A stretch of 64,000 nucleotides of DNA from Gerris lacustris (GCA_951217055.1 OX578286.1:27720720-27784719), one strand, 5' to 3'. Positions 11,045 through 22,639 are shown, counted from the first letter of the stretch. Numbers and translations: made by a program. The notes: a model not told the origin generated them from the sequence alone.

Positions 11045-12060
11045 GACAATTAATGTAACACGATTTAAAGTACGCATACGACTGAAATTAGACACGTGCT
11101 ATCTGCAGGCTACTTTCGACAAACCATAAAAATTTCATAAAAATCAGATGATTACTTTTAAAGATATAGCTGTAAATAAATGTATGTTTGTGAGCATGTG
11201 GAAGATAATAGTACGTTACGCGTCGAGTGCGGAAAGTAGCATTTTGCATGCGAGTGTGGAGTTTGCACCCGGACGACAGCGAGGGTAGTAAAACTACAGG
11301 AGCAATGCAAAATGCCGTTTTCGCACGAGTTGCGTACCTACTGTACTTTATCTACGATTGTTAGATTTAAATAATAAATACAGAAAAAAATAAACTTGCT
11401 GTATGTAAGTTCGTATCTCTCTCTTAAATAAAGATGGCATTAATTCTTGAGTTGTATTTTTTGCCGAATTAATTATTTCTGGAGTATTATTCTACCCATT
11501 TTCGTCCGTCACTTGATTCACTCATTGTTTTTCACTAAAAACTCGATATAAACAGTTACTTTAATAAAAGAACAGCAAATTAGTTTTGTTACATGTAAAC
11601 AAACTCGCTAATCGTGCTTAAAGCTGAAGAATTCCTCTTCTTTGCCGCCCTAGGGTGGTAAAGAAGAGGAATTCTTCAGAACTATGAGACGCGCATGCGC
11701 AATGAATACAAGTACGGAAAGAATCACTTTCTACGCATCTAAACAGAGGTTCAATGATTATATTTCTTACCAATCGTAGATAAACAAATAAGCACAGAAG
11801 GGGTGAAATTTTTATGGGACCAACATTGGGTTAAGTATCACCTACTAACTAAATTTCATTAAAATCGGACAAGTAGTTTTTAAGATATGGTGGTTCGCAA
11901 AATTTAAGCGACAGACCGACAGACAGACACGGGACCAAAAATGTTCCCTGATGTCTGAAACGGATTTCTGTCTTGGAATTTTTGAAATCGGAGATATAAA
12001 ATATTTTCGTTCTTCAGAACGATCACATAGCTTCCGTTACCTTCGGTAAGCTCGGAAGGA
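11045..12060. repeat. Family P repeat (reverse), split by E1 copy A
   Basis: Bases 11045-11208 and 11778-12060 together reproduce one reverse-oriented family P copy. The blocks are CTATCTGCAGGCTAC, AAATTTCATAAAAATCAGATG and AAATGTATGTTTGTG, then after the gap ACAAATA, TATGGGACCAAC, CAGACAGACACGG and CTTCCGTTACCTTCGG. The uninterrupted copy at 21835-22255 supplies the empty-site comparison (GAAGAGAAACAAATA). Confidence 0.8.
11209..11777 (-). mobile_element. E1 element, copy A (reverse), 569 bp, 6-bp TSD
   Basis: Bounded by direct repeats AGATAA at 11203-11208 and 11778-11783. It lies inside a family P repeat whose intact relative has AGAGAA only once, so insertion with target duplication is well supported. 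Left end TAGTACGTTACGCG, right end CAATCGT. It contains an imperfect ~125-bp foldback (GCATTTTGCATG words in both orientations) and a 52-bp palindrome at 11626-11677 centred on CCCTAGGG. On the minus strand there is a diverged copy of the small reading frame seen in copies B, C and D, frameshifted near its start. No transposase is present. The superfamily is not assigned. Confidence 0.8.
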
Positions 12061-12755
12061 ATAGTTACCGTGTTTGAGACTAGATGGTTGGGTGTTATGA
12101 AGTAAGCTCTAATGACGGCATAGCGTTAAGATTTGAAGATTAAAACAATAATATTATAATTTATTTTATAATAAACGAAATGAATAATTGCTTTCTGATT
12201 GGGAAAGAAAGAAAGATAATATTAAGTTATTGCAACACCACTTAAGTGCGTAAAAATAATTAGATCCACCTATAAGTATATACATATATATAAAGTATTT
12301 CCTAATTTTGTGTTTATACAATGAGATAGATTAAAGGAATGTCTGAGTGTGGGTTCATGACACAGTCTACCTGTTATCATCTGCTTATCTACAAAAAACT
12401 AATTGTACTATTGTGTGTGTTTGTGCGAATAATCCCACGTTGCTTAATTTGCCTTTAGGCTGTTTAAGTGGGAGTTTTTTTATGTAAATAATTAAATGTT
12501 ACCAATTTACATGTTTGTGTGTTAGTGTTAGAGAGAATAATTAAAATTTGTAGTTTTTGGTGTATGCGTTTTGTTATATTTGAATACTATAAACAATCAT
12601 AATACGTTGTATATACAAAGATATATCTATTGTTCTGGTGGTGGTCGTTGAGGGTTAGTAATAAACTTGAAAAACGTTTCAATTTTGGTTGTCTGCCCCC
12701 TCCAATTTATTATGTATTTTCTATTTTGTATCAAATAGGGAGTTTATTTTTTTTT
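12061..12755. other. No gene seen
   Basis: AT-rich with a TGTGTGTGTTTGTG run near 12413-12426. No paired ends recognised. Confidence 0.45.
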
Positions 12756-13330
12756 TTATCTACGATTGATACGAAATATAAACATTATATCTCTGTTTAG
12801 ATGCGTAGAAAGTGATTATTTTCGTACTTGTATTCATTGCGCATGCGCGTCTCATAGTTCTGAAGAATTCCTCTTCTTTACCACGTTAGAGCGGTTAAGA
12901 AGAGGAATTCTTCAGCTTTACGCACGATTAGCGAGTTTGTTTACATTTAACAAGACTAATTTGCTGTTTGTTTAATAAAAGTAACTTTTATATCGAGTTT
13001 TTTGTGAAAATCAATGAGTGATTTAAATGATTGTGACGAATATGAGGAGAATAATACGCTCCTCCTAAATAATTTGGCACAAAATACAACTACTAATGAA
13101 TTAATGTTATCTTTATCAAAAGAGAAATACGAACTTGTAAACAGTAAGTTTATTTTTTTCTGTATTTATAATTTAAATCTAATAGTCGTAGATAAAGTAC
13201 GGTACGCAACTCGTGCGAAAACGGCATTTTGCATTGCTCGTGTGGTTTTACTACCCTCGCTGTCGCTCGGGTGCAAACTCCACACTCGCATGCAAAATGC
13301 TACTTTCCGCACTCGACGCGTAATGTAATA
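12756..13330 (+). mobile_element. E1 element, copy B (forward)
   Basis: Starts TTATCT-ACGATTGATACG and ends GACGCGTAATGTA. The left TTATCT is present but the right flank reads TTAAAT, so the duplication is not verifiable here. It contains the GAAGAATTCC...GGAATTCTTC palindrome (12862-12913, several central mismatches), the small reading frame from 13014, an internal CGTAGATAA, and the terminal foldback (about 13197-13328). It lies about 1 kb from copy A in opposite orientation. Confidence 0.75.
13014..13145 (+). CDS. Conserved small reading frame in E1 (copy B)
   Basis: Translation starts MSDLNDCDEYEENN and continues acidic and Asn-rich to LSLSKEKYEL. Copies C (33697) and D (55412, minus) encode clearly related peptides (for example ...NNTPPEIINSAQNTT..., ...LSRERYELTYCK). 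Copy A is frameshifted. After KEKYELVN the DNA reads ACA-GTAAGTTT, a good 5' splice donor, and the downstream translation runs into the non-coding foldback. The most economical reading is that the frame is the first exon of a gene of the parent element, kept in a deletion derivative. No domain is recognised. Coding function is unproven, and the open frame to 13328 is mostly read-through of repeat DNA. Confidence 0.4.
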
Positions 13331-13348
13331 TTAAATTGAAATAACGTC

Positions 13349-13617
13349 AACTTCCTCATTTCATAAATGGTTATATTTCGTTCCTACATTAGAACATTTT
13401 CAAACCTTCTAGGCTTAATTCTTTTAAAAGGAACTTAAAAAAACTTTTCATAAATTAAAAAGATATAATTACTATAGAAGTAATTTGTCAAAACAGCAAA
13501 GGTGTGTGTCACTTCACCCTTTATAATTTGTTCCATTACTAAAAGGATTAAGCCTTAAAGGTTTGAAAATGTTCCAATATAGGAACGAAATATTGCCGTT
13601 TATGAAATGTGGAAGTT
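13349..13617. mobile_element. Short TIR element (MITE), 269 bp
   Basis: Ends AACTTCCTCATTTCATAAAT and its near-complement ending GGAAGTT. The arms extend about 80-95 bp and include ATTTCGTTCCTA and GAACATTTTCAAACCTT with their complements. The centre is AT-rich. No coding capacity. No clear target duplication, so the superfamily is open. Confidence 0.7.
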
Positions 13618-13678
13618 TACTTATTCTAGTCCAGGAGATACTCTTTTTTAGCAATACTCCTGCCATCACAAGCGATTA

Positions 13679-14258
13679 GCCCAGGAGATAGCGTACAAAA
13701 AAGTGTCTGGCTAACATCAAGCTAGAACTTTGTGTACAAGTTAATCTTTTAGTGCCTTTTAAAAATATATGGTCGGCTAAGTTGGTCTGCGGGACATAGC
13801 TTGGCAATAGGCATTTGAAAAAAACAAACCAGTGGAGAGCGGCCATGTCCCGCCCTTACTGGTGGACAATGTGATTTTCATGATCCTGAGTACTAACTTA
13901 GTTAGTAGACCAAAAATCAAGTTGATGGTAGTCCGTCACTTAATAGAAGGTCTCTTTGATTTTGAGTGATATTTAAATAACTAACCTATTAAGTGACAAA
14001 CTATTATCAACTTGAGTTTTGGTCAACTAACAAATTTCGTAGTCAGGATCATGAAAATCACTGTGTCCACCAAGAATGGCCGCTCTCCACCGTTTTTTTT
14101 TTTTTTTTTTTTTTTTTTTCAAATGCCTATTGCCAAGCTATGTCCCGCAGACGAACTTAGCCGACCACATATTCTTAAAAGGCAGTTAAACATTTACTTA
14201 CACACAAAATTCTAGCTTGATGTTAGTCAGACATTTTTTTGCACGCTATCTCCTGGAC
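13679..14258. mobile_element. Family F foldback element, copy 2
   Basis: Starts TA-GCCCAGGAGATAGCG and ends GCACGCTATCTCCTGGAC-TA with long inverted arms. The right arm carries an expanded T run (14094-14119). A second, solo terminal word TAGTCCAGGAGATA lies just upstream at 13627, suggesting an earlier copy or a terminal duplication. No coding capacity. Confidence 0.75.
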
Positions 14259-14627
14259 TATTCATTTCATTATTTAAAAAAATAATTAACTAAACTACTA
14301 TTTGACACAAATTAGAAAAAAAGTTTACTTTATGGACGCCATCTGGTTATACTTCGCCTTTTAAATAAACAAAACCCCGTACTTTTTTGAAAGTGCTTAA
14401 CTTTTGGTGAAAGTTAGTTTTTTTTGTGAATGTTGATGTTGACGCTTGGAGTTTAAACAAGTGGACCGATTTTGATGAAATGTCAATAAAACGTTAAGAA
14501 TGAACTGGAAGAGTTGGTTCTTAATGATTACTCCTAAAAATGTGATTTGTTCGTGTTGATTTTCAAGCATAAAGATGCCCTGGTATAGACGAAATATAGC
14601 TTATTCATGAATTAAAAGAAAATAATT
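14259..14627. other. No gene seen
   Basis: AT-rich sequence without recognised ends or reading frames. Confidence 0.45.
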
Positions 14628-14890
14628 ATCTTTATCTCCATTAGGGAGAAAAAGTTATGATTTTGAATTAGTTTAGAGGGACTAAAACAGATCTTTTCAT
14701 CCCTGAATTCAAAAAGTAGGGAGAAAAAGTAAAAGTAGGGTGAAAAAGTAAGGTTTGCCAACTTAATTATTTTATAAATAGTAGAAAATGAATGACTAAT
14801 GTAATGAAGTAGTTGAAATTAGGTTGGTGACACTGCTTTATCGACCTTGTTTATCTTTGTTTATAACCTGCATCTAAATAACCTTCTGTT
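14628..14890. repeat. Family T repeat, copy 1 (partial)
   Basis: Starts TTTATCTCCATTAGGGAGAA and shares long blocks (TTTTGAATTAGTTTAGAGGG, AAATAGTAGAAAATGAATG, TATAACCTGCATCTAAATAA) with 44090-44390. The right terminal inverted repeat present at 44510-44530 is missing here. Confidence 0.75.
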
Positions 14891-14924
14891 TGAAGGAAAT
14901 GTTCAATGTTCATTAAACAAATGT

Positions 14925-15012
14925 GACAATAATAGGTTGTAAAAGCATAACATCATTGCAGTATACGAAATATAGAACGCGAGGAAGCTATGTGCCACAC
15001 TAATTTGCAGAC
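14925..15012. repeat. Family P tail fragment
   Basis: Contains TTGTAAAAGCATAA and GCGAGGAAGCTATGTGCCAC, the last ~90 bp of full family P copies such as 52660-52745. Other solo tails are near 46330-46430, 52960-53036, 62280-62370 and 62985-63045, so the tail behaves as an independent short repeat. Confidence 0.7.
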
Positions 15013-16557
<1,545 letters not shown>

Positions 16558-17752
16558 AGGCGAATAGGTTATGTTGTGAGTAGTATGTATATAATAGGCT
16601 ATGTCAACAGGTTATGGCGAAAAGAAAGGTTATGTTTAGTACAAATAGTATCCGATAGGTTAATTATTTAATAACTACATAATAATATGTATGTATATCT
16701 TTATATATAAAAGTCAACCTATGTGTGTGTGTGTGTATATTATGTGTATTGTGTATGTTCTTTTTACAAATTTACAGTTTTAGTCCGATCTCGATGAAAA
16801 TTTGCACACTTGTCCTTCAAAGCAGAGGGGGAAATCACTGTCGAATAGGTTGTGTTGTGAGTACTAGGTTTATAATAAGTTATGTCAACAGGTTATGGCG
16901 AAAAGGCTGGTTATGTTTGTACAAATAGTATCCGATAGGTTATTTATTTAATAACTACATAATAATATGTATGTATATCTTTATAATATATAAAAGTCAA
17001 CGTATGTGTGTCTGTATATATATGTGTATTGTGTATGTTCTTTTTACAAATTTACAGTTTTAGTCCGATCTCGATGAAAATTTGCACACTTGTCCTTCAA
17101 AGAAGAGGGGGAAATCACTGTCTACATGAATTTTTGAAATTAAAATTTTGGTACACAGGGGTCCGGGGTACAAATGTCAAAGTAATGAAAACCTTTCATG
17201 ATGCATACCATTGAAAATCTCTTTAAGAGTACAGTAATAATTGTTGTTATGTACATTTAGGGGGGTAAAATGGAAAAATATATCTAAAAATCAATGTATG
17301 TGTGTATGTGTATGTCTATGTTCTTTATACAAATCTACAGTTTTAGTCCGATATCGATGAAAATTTGCACACTTGACCTTCAAAGCAAGGGGAAGGTCAC
17401 TGTCTACATGAATTTTCTAAATTTAAATTTTGGTACACAGGGGTACGGGGTACAAGTAATGAATAAGGGGTTAATTTAATGAATATCCTTTATGATGCAA
17501 AAGCTCTAAGAGTACAGTAATTGTGCTTATGTATAGTTTTGTCATATTTTCATTTAGGGGGGGGGGTGGATATAGGATATTTTAAAATTAGCTTATCAAA
17601 GAGGAGGTGGTATAGAAATGAGTGGGAGGGATAGAATCTAGATATTCTCGCATAGTAGAATAATTTATATGTTTCTTTATGGTTGTGTATAAACTTATCA
17701 AATTATAATAACACTCCATAGCGAAGCACGGGTACCCAGCTATGTAGTATGT
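16558..17752 (+). repeat. Family U array (forward), ending in CGAAGCACGGG
   Basis: Three head-to-tail units share TTTTAGTCCGATCTCGATGA, AAATTTGCACACTTG, CTTCAAAG, GTACACAGGGGT and CTCTTTAAGAGTACAGTAAT. The first ~285-bp unit is itself duplicated (16558-16840 and 16841-17120) with a CGAATAGGTTATGTTGTG block. The array ends near 17740 with GCGAAGCACGGGTACC, which also closes the copy ending at 18242. In the opposite orientation it opens the large array at 58965. Three 61-68 codon frames starting MCVC/MSVY/MYVC are translations of the repeat, not genes. Confidence 0.8.
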
Positions 17753-17904
17753 AGATATTTTTAGATGTAGAAATAAACAATATTATTATTATTATTATAA
17801 GACTTCATCCCCAGGGCACGTATTAAAAAACAACAGTTAGTCCTTAAAGGGATCATTATAGAAGGACAGGGAAATTCTTGATAGAGGAGAAGAATTGTAT
17901 AATA

Positions 17905-18242
17905 AAAGATGTACTAAAAGAGGTACGGGGTACAAGTAATGAAGACGGGGTCAAAATAATGAATATACCTTTGATGATGCATATCGTTGAAAAGCTCTTT
18001 AAGAGTACACTAATTGTTGTTATGTAAAGTTTTGTCATATTTTCATTTAGGAGGGGAGTAAATTTGGGATATTTGCAAATTATCTTATCAAAGAGGAGGG
18101 GGTATAGAAATTAAGAAGGAGGGATAGAATCTAGATATTCTCGCATAGTAAAATAATTTAAATGTTTCTTTATGGTAGTTTATAAACTTATCAAATTAAA
18201 ATAACACTCCGTAGCGAAGCACGGGTATCTATCTAGCTAGTA
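17905..18242 (+). repeat. Family U, separate forward copy
   Basis: Begins within the unit (GTACGGGGTACAAGTAATGA), contains CTCTTTAAGAGTACACTAAT, and finishes GTAGCGAAGCACGGGTATCT followed by CTAGCTAG. Separated from the first array by unrelated DNA with an ATT run (17777-17797). Confidence 0.75.
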
Positions 18243-18774
18243 ATAAATAAAAGCACATTCAAAATAATAGGTAATAATGTATGATTGTCATCGCAAATAC
18301 ATACAGAAATATGTGAAAATTTCCAGCTTTGATTGTCAGTTGAAAAGTAGGTTAAAAATTAATTATAAAAATGTTTTACCACACAAATAAATGAATTTAA
18401 ATAGAAGAGTAAAAACTAATTATTTCTGTTTTACTAAAAAATATTTTAGTCTTAATTATTGTAGACTGTCTAAGTCTCAATTTACATTTAGTCTTATTTA
18501 CATTTCACTATTGGAGTTAAATATAGTTTTTGAGTGCTAATGACATCATCAATTCTTGTAATTATATTGTCTAGTTGTGCTATTCTCTGTGTACAAATGT
18601 CCCGTAAAGAGGAGTAGAATAGACAACGTCATCATAAAAGTCATTTAGCAGCACTGGAATCAACCTGATTCTTCTACATCTGATAGTTAATGTATATAAT
18701 TGTATTGTAATGGGAACCAAGTTAAGAAGACAATGGTTTTATTATTCCCTTGTTAATTGTTGTGGATGTGATTA
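18243..18774. other. No gene seen
   Basis: AT-rich. No paired ends or coding frame recognised. Confidence 0.45.
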
Positions 18775-19650
18775 GTTTTTTACTTCCATGAAAATGGAAG
18801 TATGGTGATACCCTCCAAAACGTGATTCCGAGATCTCTGTGAAGGAGGGGTCTTACGGACCCGGGGGTATCATTGAAATCCGTTTCATATACATGTATGT
18901 CTGTGCGTACGTATGTATGTACGTACGTACGTACGTACGTTCGGAACTTAAAACCTTTATAACATCGCTTCAAGACATCGTATTGAGATGCGGTTTTCGG
19001 CATTTTTTAGAACTTTAGACGGAAAAACTGATGGCGCAAACCCGAACATCGTAGCTCACGACGTTTCGGAGCTACAGTCACTTAAGCACGAAATCGGTCT
19101 GTCGACGATAACTTTAGTAGGCTTTATTTGATTTCAATTTCCTTTGGGGTATATGTGTCATATATGGTAGATTGTACCTATACTTTTTGAGCAAAATAGG
19201 ACAAGCGGTTTGGGAGATATTGGTATTTTAGTGTTTTTTTAAAGGTTTTTTCGGAACCAAATTGCAGCTAAACTGAAAGTCGTATCGAAAAGCGGATAAC
19301 ACCAGTTTAACCAATTTTAAATAATCTACAACTTTTATCATATGACTTTTTGTCGTAGGACCATCCCTTCTACCTTAAATAGTCATTTTTGTTAAATTTT
19401 CGACTTTGAGCTCTTATATTATTCGAAATAATTGACCGATTTATTTCGGAACCAAATTGCGGCAAAACTGTAAGTCGTATCGAAAAGCGGATAACACCAG
19501 CGGTAACTGATTTTAAAAGATCTACAACTTTGGTCCTATGACTTTTTGTCGTAGGACCATCCCTTCTACCTTAAATAGAGACATGTTTTTCAGTTTGTTA
19601 AAGTTTCGACTTTGAGCTCTAATATCGTGTGCAATAATTGACCGATTTAA
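18775..19650. repeat. Interspersed repeat (family V) with TACG microsatellite and 195-bp duplication
   Basis: Opens with the hairpin TACTTCCATGAAAATGGAAGTA (18781-18802), then an 18841-18872 block rich in GGGGTCTTACGGACCC. A (TACG)n tract lies at about 18907-18942. Bases 19251-19445 and 19446-19640 are a tandem duplication sharing TCGGAACCAAATTGC and AAAGCGGATAACACCAG. Overall style (hairpin start, long non-coding body) resembles an insect interspersed repeat, but I cannot assign it. A 93-codon minus frame spanning the microsatellite is not convincing. Confidence 0.65.
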
Positions 19651-20117
19651 TTTCTGATTAGGGTGCTTAAACTGCACATTAATGCCCTTTAAAACGAGTA
19701 TTTATTATTGTAATTATTTGTAGTACTTATAAAGAAGAATCGCAATTTAAAAGTAAAAAAATACCGTCTTATTTACTTTGTAAACAATCATTTTTATCGG
19801 CTGATTTTAAATTCTTTTTTTGAAATCCCGGATTGTATTGCAAAACTATAATCGATATTAGCTGTTTGTACGATGTAGTTTACACTGAGTTCTCTCTTGC
19901 TCACGTATTGACACCTCAACATTTCATGGAAGTCATGTGTGGGATTTCCACACCGGTACTTTAATTATATTTTTATACAAACGATAACTCATTATGGAGT
20001 TAGTCGTATATGATTTTATTATATTTTTATTTTATTATTGTATTGTATAAGGTGTTGTAAAAAGATCTTGTCGTCTAATATTTATTACTATAAACACATC
20101 AGTATAACATTTATGTA
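19651..20117. other. No gene seen
   Basis: AT-rich spacer before the GGGGAAGG-terminated element. Confidence 0.45.
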
Positions 20118-20119
20118 TA

Positions 20120-21168
20120 GGGGAAGGTGGGGCAAAGTGGCCATGCTAAGGTTTGCTGATTTTTTAAGCGAACTTATAATCGGCCTAGAGCTTTAAAACT
20201 TTGTGATTGTATACTTCAACCATCCTCTCATATCATGTATTTTTTTTCATTTAATTTAAAATTATTAATTCATATTTTACGATTTTGGTAGTATTCATAC
20301 TACGGAAAGATTAAGTTTTAATTTAAATCAAATTATAATTATTATTATTAACTACGGGAAACAGACAGAGAAAAATACACTCCAGCGCTGGGATTTGAAC
20401 CACAGGCCTCTATATTTCCGGTATAGCGCTCTACCAATATAGAGGCCTGTGGTTCAAATCCCAGCGCTGGAGTGTATTTTTCTCTGTCTGTTTCCCGTAG
20501 TTAATAATAATTATAATTTGATTTAAATTTAAAATTATTTAAAGAAACCAAATTGATTAATTTTCAAAAAGTATCCAAATGGTCACTTTGCCCCACACAA
20601 GGGGGCAAAGTGGCCACAACAATATGTTCGTAATATGTATTTATTTAACTTCATCCACAGTAAATATCAATAAAAATAATAAATTAGCATACTTTAGGTG
20701 TGTAGAAAAAAAAAACAAAAAAAACAATAAATAAAAAAAACAAAAAAACAAATAGTAGCTATGGGGCAAAGTTGCCATGCCTGGCCACTTTGCCCCGTTT
20801 GACGCCATGATACATAAGTTGTCATAACTCATTAACCAGACGGAACTATGTGACCTTTTAAACCTGGTTTTGTAGACAAGTTATCACTACATTTTAACAC
20901 TTTTTTTAAAAAATCATAAAGTTAATTACTATAATAATAATAAATAATATAAATAAACACTTAGCATACATCAGAGAGGTGTGAAAGTAAAAAACGGATA
21001 ATAACTTCACAAAAAACACGTGGTTAAAAGTTTAAGCGATGTTTGAAGACTGATATAGTTGTCTATGAAAGGTTGCTGTAATCTCCGATTAACAGCAGCA
21101 CTTTACAACCATAAAACTGAGGATGGCACCTTTACCCCCCCCCCTGGCCACTTTGCCCCGCCTTCCCC
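20120..21168. mobile_element. TIR DNA element ending GGGGAAGGTGGGGCAAAG, 1049 bp
   Basis: Left end GGGGAAGGTGGGGCAAAGTG and right end CACTTTGCCCCGCCTTCCCC form TIRs of about 24 bp with one mismatch, flanked on both sides by TA (20118-20119, 21169-21170). The word GGGGCAAAGTGGCCA or its complement recurs internally near 20585-20620 and 20762-20800, so the ends are iterated inside. There is no transposase reading frame. A tRNA-like inverted pair is embedded at 20321-20528. A TA target suggests a mariner-type mechanism, but a 2-bp match is weak and the superfamily is uncertain. Confidence 0.75.
20321..20528. repeat. Inverted pair of tRNA-derived SINE-like sequences
   Basis: Arms of 94 bp (20321-20414) and 91 bp (20438-20528) are complementary apart from one ATT unit. 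They enclose a 23-bp loop TTTCCGGTATAGCGCTCTAC... Each arm has the B-box-like GGTTCAAATCCCAGCGCTGG followed by TGTATTTTTCTCTGTCTG and CCCGTAGTTAATAATAA. This is the same tail as the SINE at 62852-62990. The loop plus right strand read in reverse gives TTGGTAGAGCGC, a tRNA D-arm. A transcript would form a long snap-back hairpin. Confidence 0.8.
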
Positions 21169-21247
21169 TACTATACAAAGTTTTTTTATTATGCTTGATG
21201 ATTTTATATTTTCAATTCGTTTCTTCTTAATTATATCAACATTATTC

Positions 21248-21815
21248 TACCGAGCATACTGAAGTAACGGAAGCTGTGTATTTTATATCTTCGATTTCAA
21301 AAATTCCAAGACAGAAATCCGTTTCAGACATCAGGAAACATTTTTGGTTCCGTGTTTGTCTCTCAATTTTTGCAAACCAACATATCTTAAAAACTACAAG
21401 TCCGGTTTTAATGAAATTTCTATAGTAGTTCATAATTAGGCCATTGGTGTTCCCATATAAGTTTAAAACTTCTACGTCCATTTGTTTCGCTTAAACATTT
21501 GCACTACACAAACATACATTTATTTACACCTATATAGCTTTAAAAGTACTTATCTGATTTTAATAAAATTTGGATGCTTTGTCGAAAGAAGACCGCAGAT
21601 AGCACCAGATTAATTTCAACCGTGTGCGCTCTTTAAATTTTGTTTTATTGATACTTTAATTCATGTAAAAAATCAAAATAATTTCAACATATTAAACAAA
21701 CGGGGCAAATAATTAAATAAATTATAACAATAATGGCTTGTGAAAGCATAAAATCAATAAAGTACGAGATGGAACGCGAGGAAACTATGTGCCAACTAAT
21801 TGGCAGTCCCTTTTA
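21248..21815 (+). repeat. Family P repeat, near full-length copy
   Basis: Blocks in order: GAAGTAACGGAAGCT, TTCCAAGACAGAAATCCG, CCAACATATCTTAAAAACTA, CCCATATAAGTTTAAAAC, AAGTACTTATCTGATTTTAA, and the tail AAAGCATAAAATCAATAAAG...GGAAACTATGTGCC. Non-coding. Faces an inverted copy immediately downstream. Confidence 0.75.
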
Positions 21816-21834
21816 CATTAATTAAAGTATCAAC

Positions 21835-22255
21835 GAAGCATAAAGTTAAAGAGCGCAGACGTTTGAAATTAATCGCGTGCTATCTGCGGTCTACTTTTGG
21901 AAAATCGTCCAAATTTCATAAAAATCAGATGAGTATACTTTTGAAGATGTAAGTGTAAATAAATGTATGTTTGTGCACATGTTGAAGAGAAACAAATAGG
22001 CGCTGAAGTTTGAAACTTATATGGGACCAACAATGGTCTAATTATGACCTACCATGCAAATTTCATTAAAATCGGACGTGTAGTTTTTATGATATGTTGG
22101 TTCACACAAATTGAGTGACGGACAGACACGGAACGAAAAATGGTCCTTGATGTCTGAAACGGATTTCCGTCTTGGAATTTTCGAAATCGGAGACATAAAA
22201 TATTTTCGTTCTTCAGAACGATCACATAGCGTACTTTCGGTAAGCTCGGAAGTAA
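21835..22255 (-). repeat. Family P repeat, reverse copy
   Basis: Reverse-complement blocks of the neighbouring copy, from AAAGAGCGCAGACG through GCTATCTGCGGTCTAC, TATGGGACCAACAATG and CGGACAGACACGG to ACGATCACATAGCG. With 21248-21815 it forms a large imperfect palindrome. It also acts as the empty-site reference for the E1 copy A insertion. Confidence 0.75.
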
Positions 22256-22639
22256 AAAAAAATATGTGTGGTGTCGCGGGACACCCGGTAGGATCGAAGT
22301 TACTTACATTTTTCATTAAATATAAATTATAAAATCACACTGCTAAGTACGTATACATTGCTAACTACTTATACATGGCGGAGTTAGAAAAGAGACAAAA
22401 TTAAAAGTAACGAACTGTTTGTACCTGTCAGAGTTAAGGCAAAATTAAAAGAAAATCATTATTTGTATTATTAAAGCAAGCGTCTTACTATAAATATATA
22501 TTAAATATAAGAAAAAAGTTGACCATGATGAGTTTATAGTGAAAAAGTATGTTTGTTAAAGGAGTTTGGATTGAAATAGGACTGTGTTCTACCTACCCGG
22601 CCAATTAATTTAAAATATTATAAAATATATCTCTTCCCT
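22256..22639. other. No gene seen
   Basis: AT-rich. Nothing recognised. Confidence 0.45.

Noticed and set aside
13146..13328. Extension of the E1 small frame to 104 residues
   Set aside because: The added part translates the inverted-repeat foldback and is not conserved in length between copies (56, 101 and 104 residues).
16725..17479. Three similar frames starting MCVC/MSVY/MYVC as a small gene family
   Set aside because: They are the same repeat unit read three times; the cysteine-rich start is a (TG)n microsatellite.
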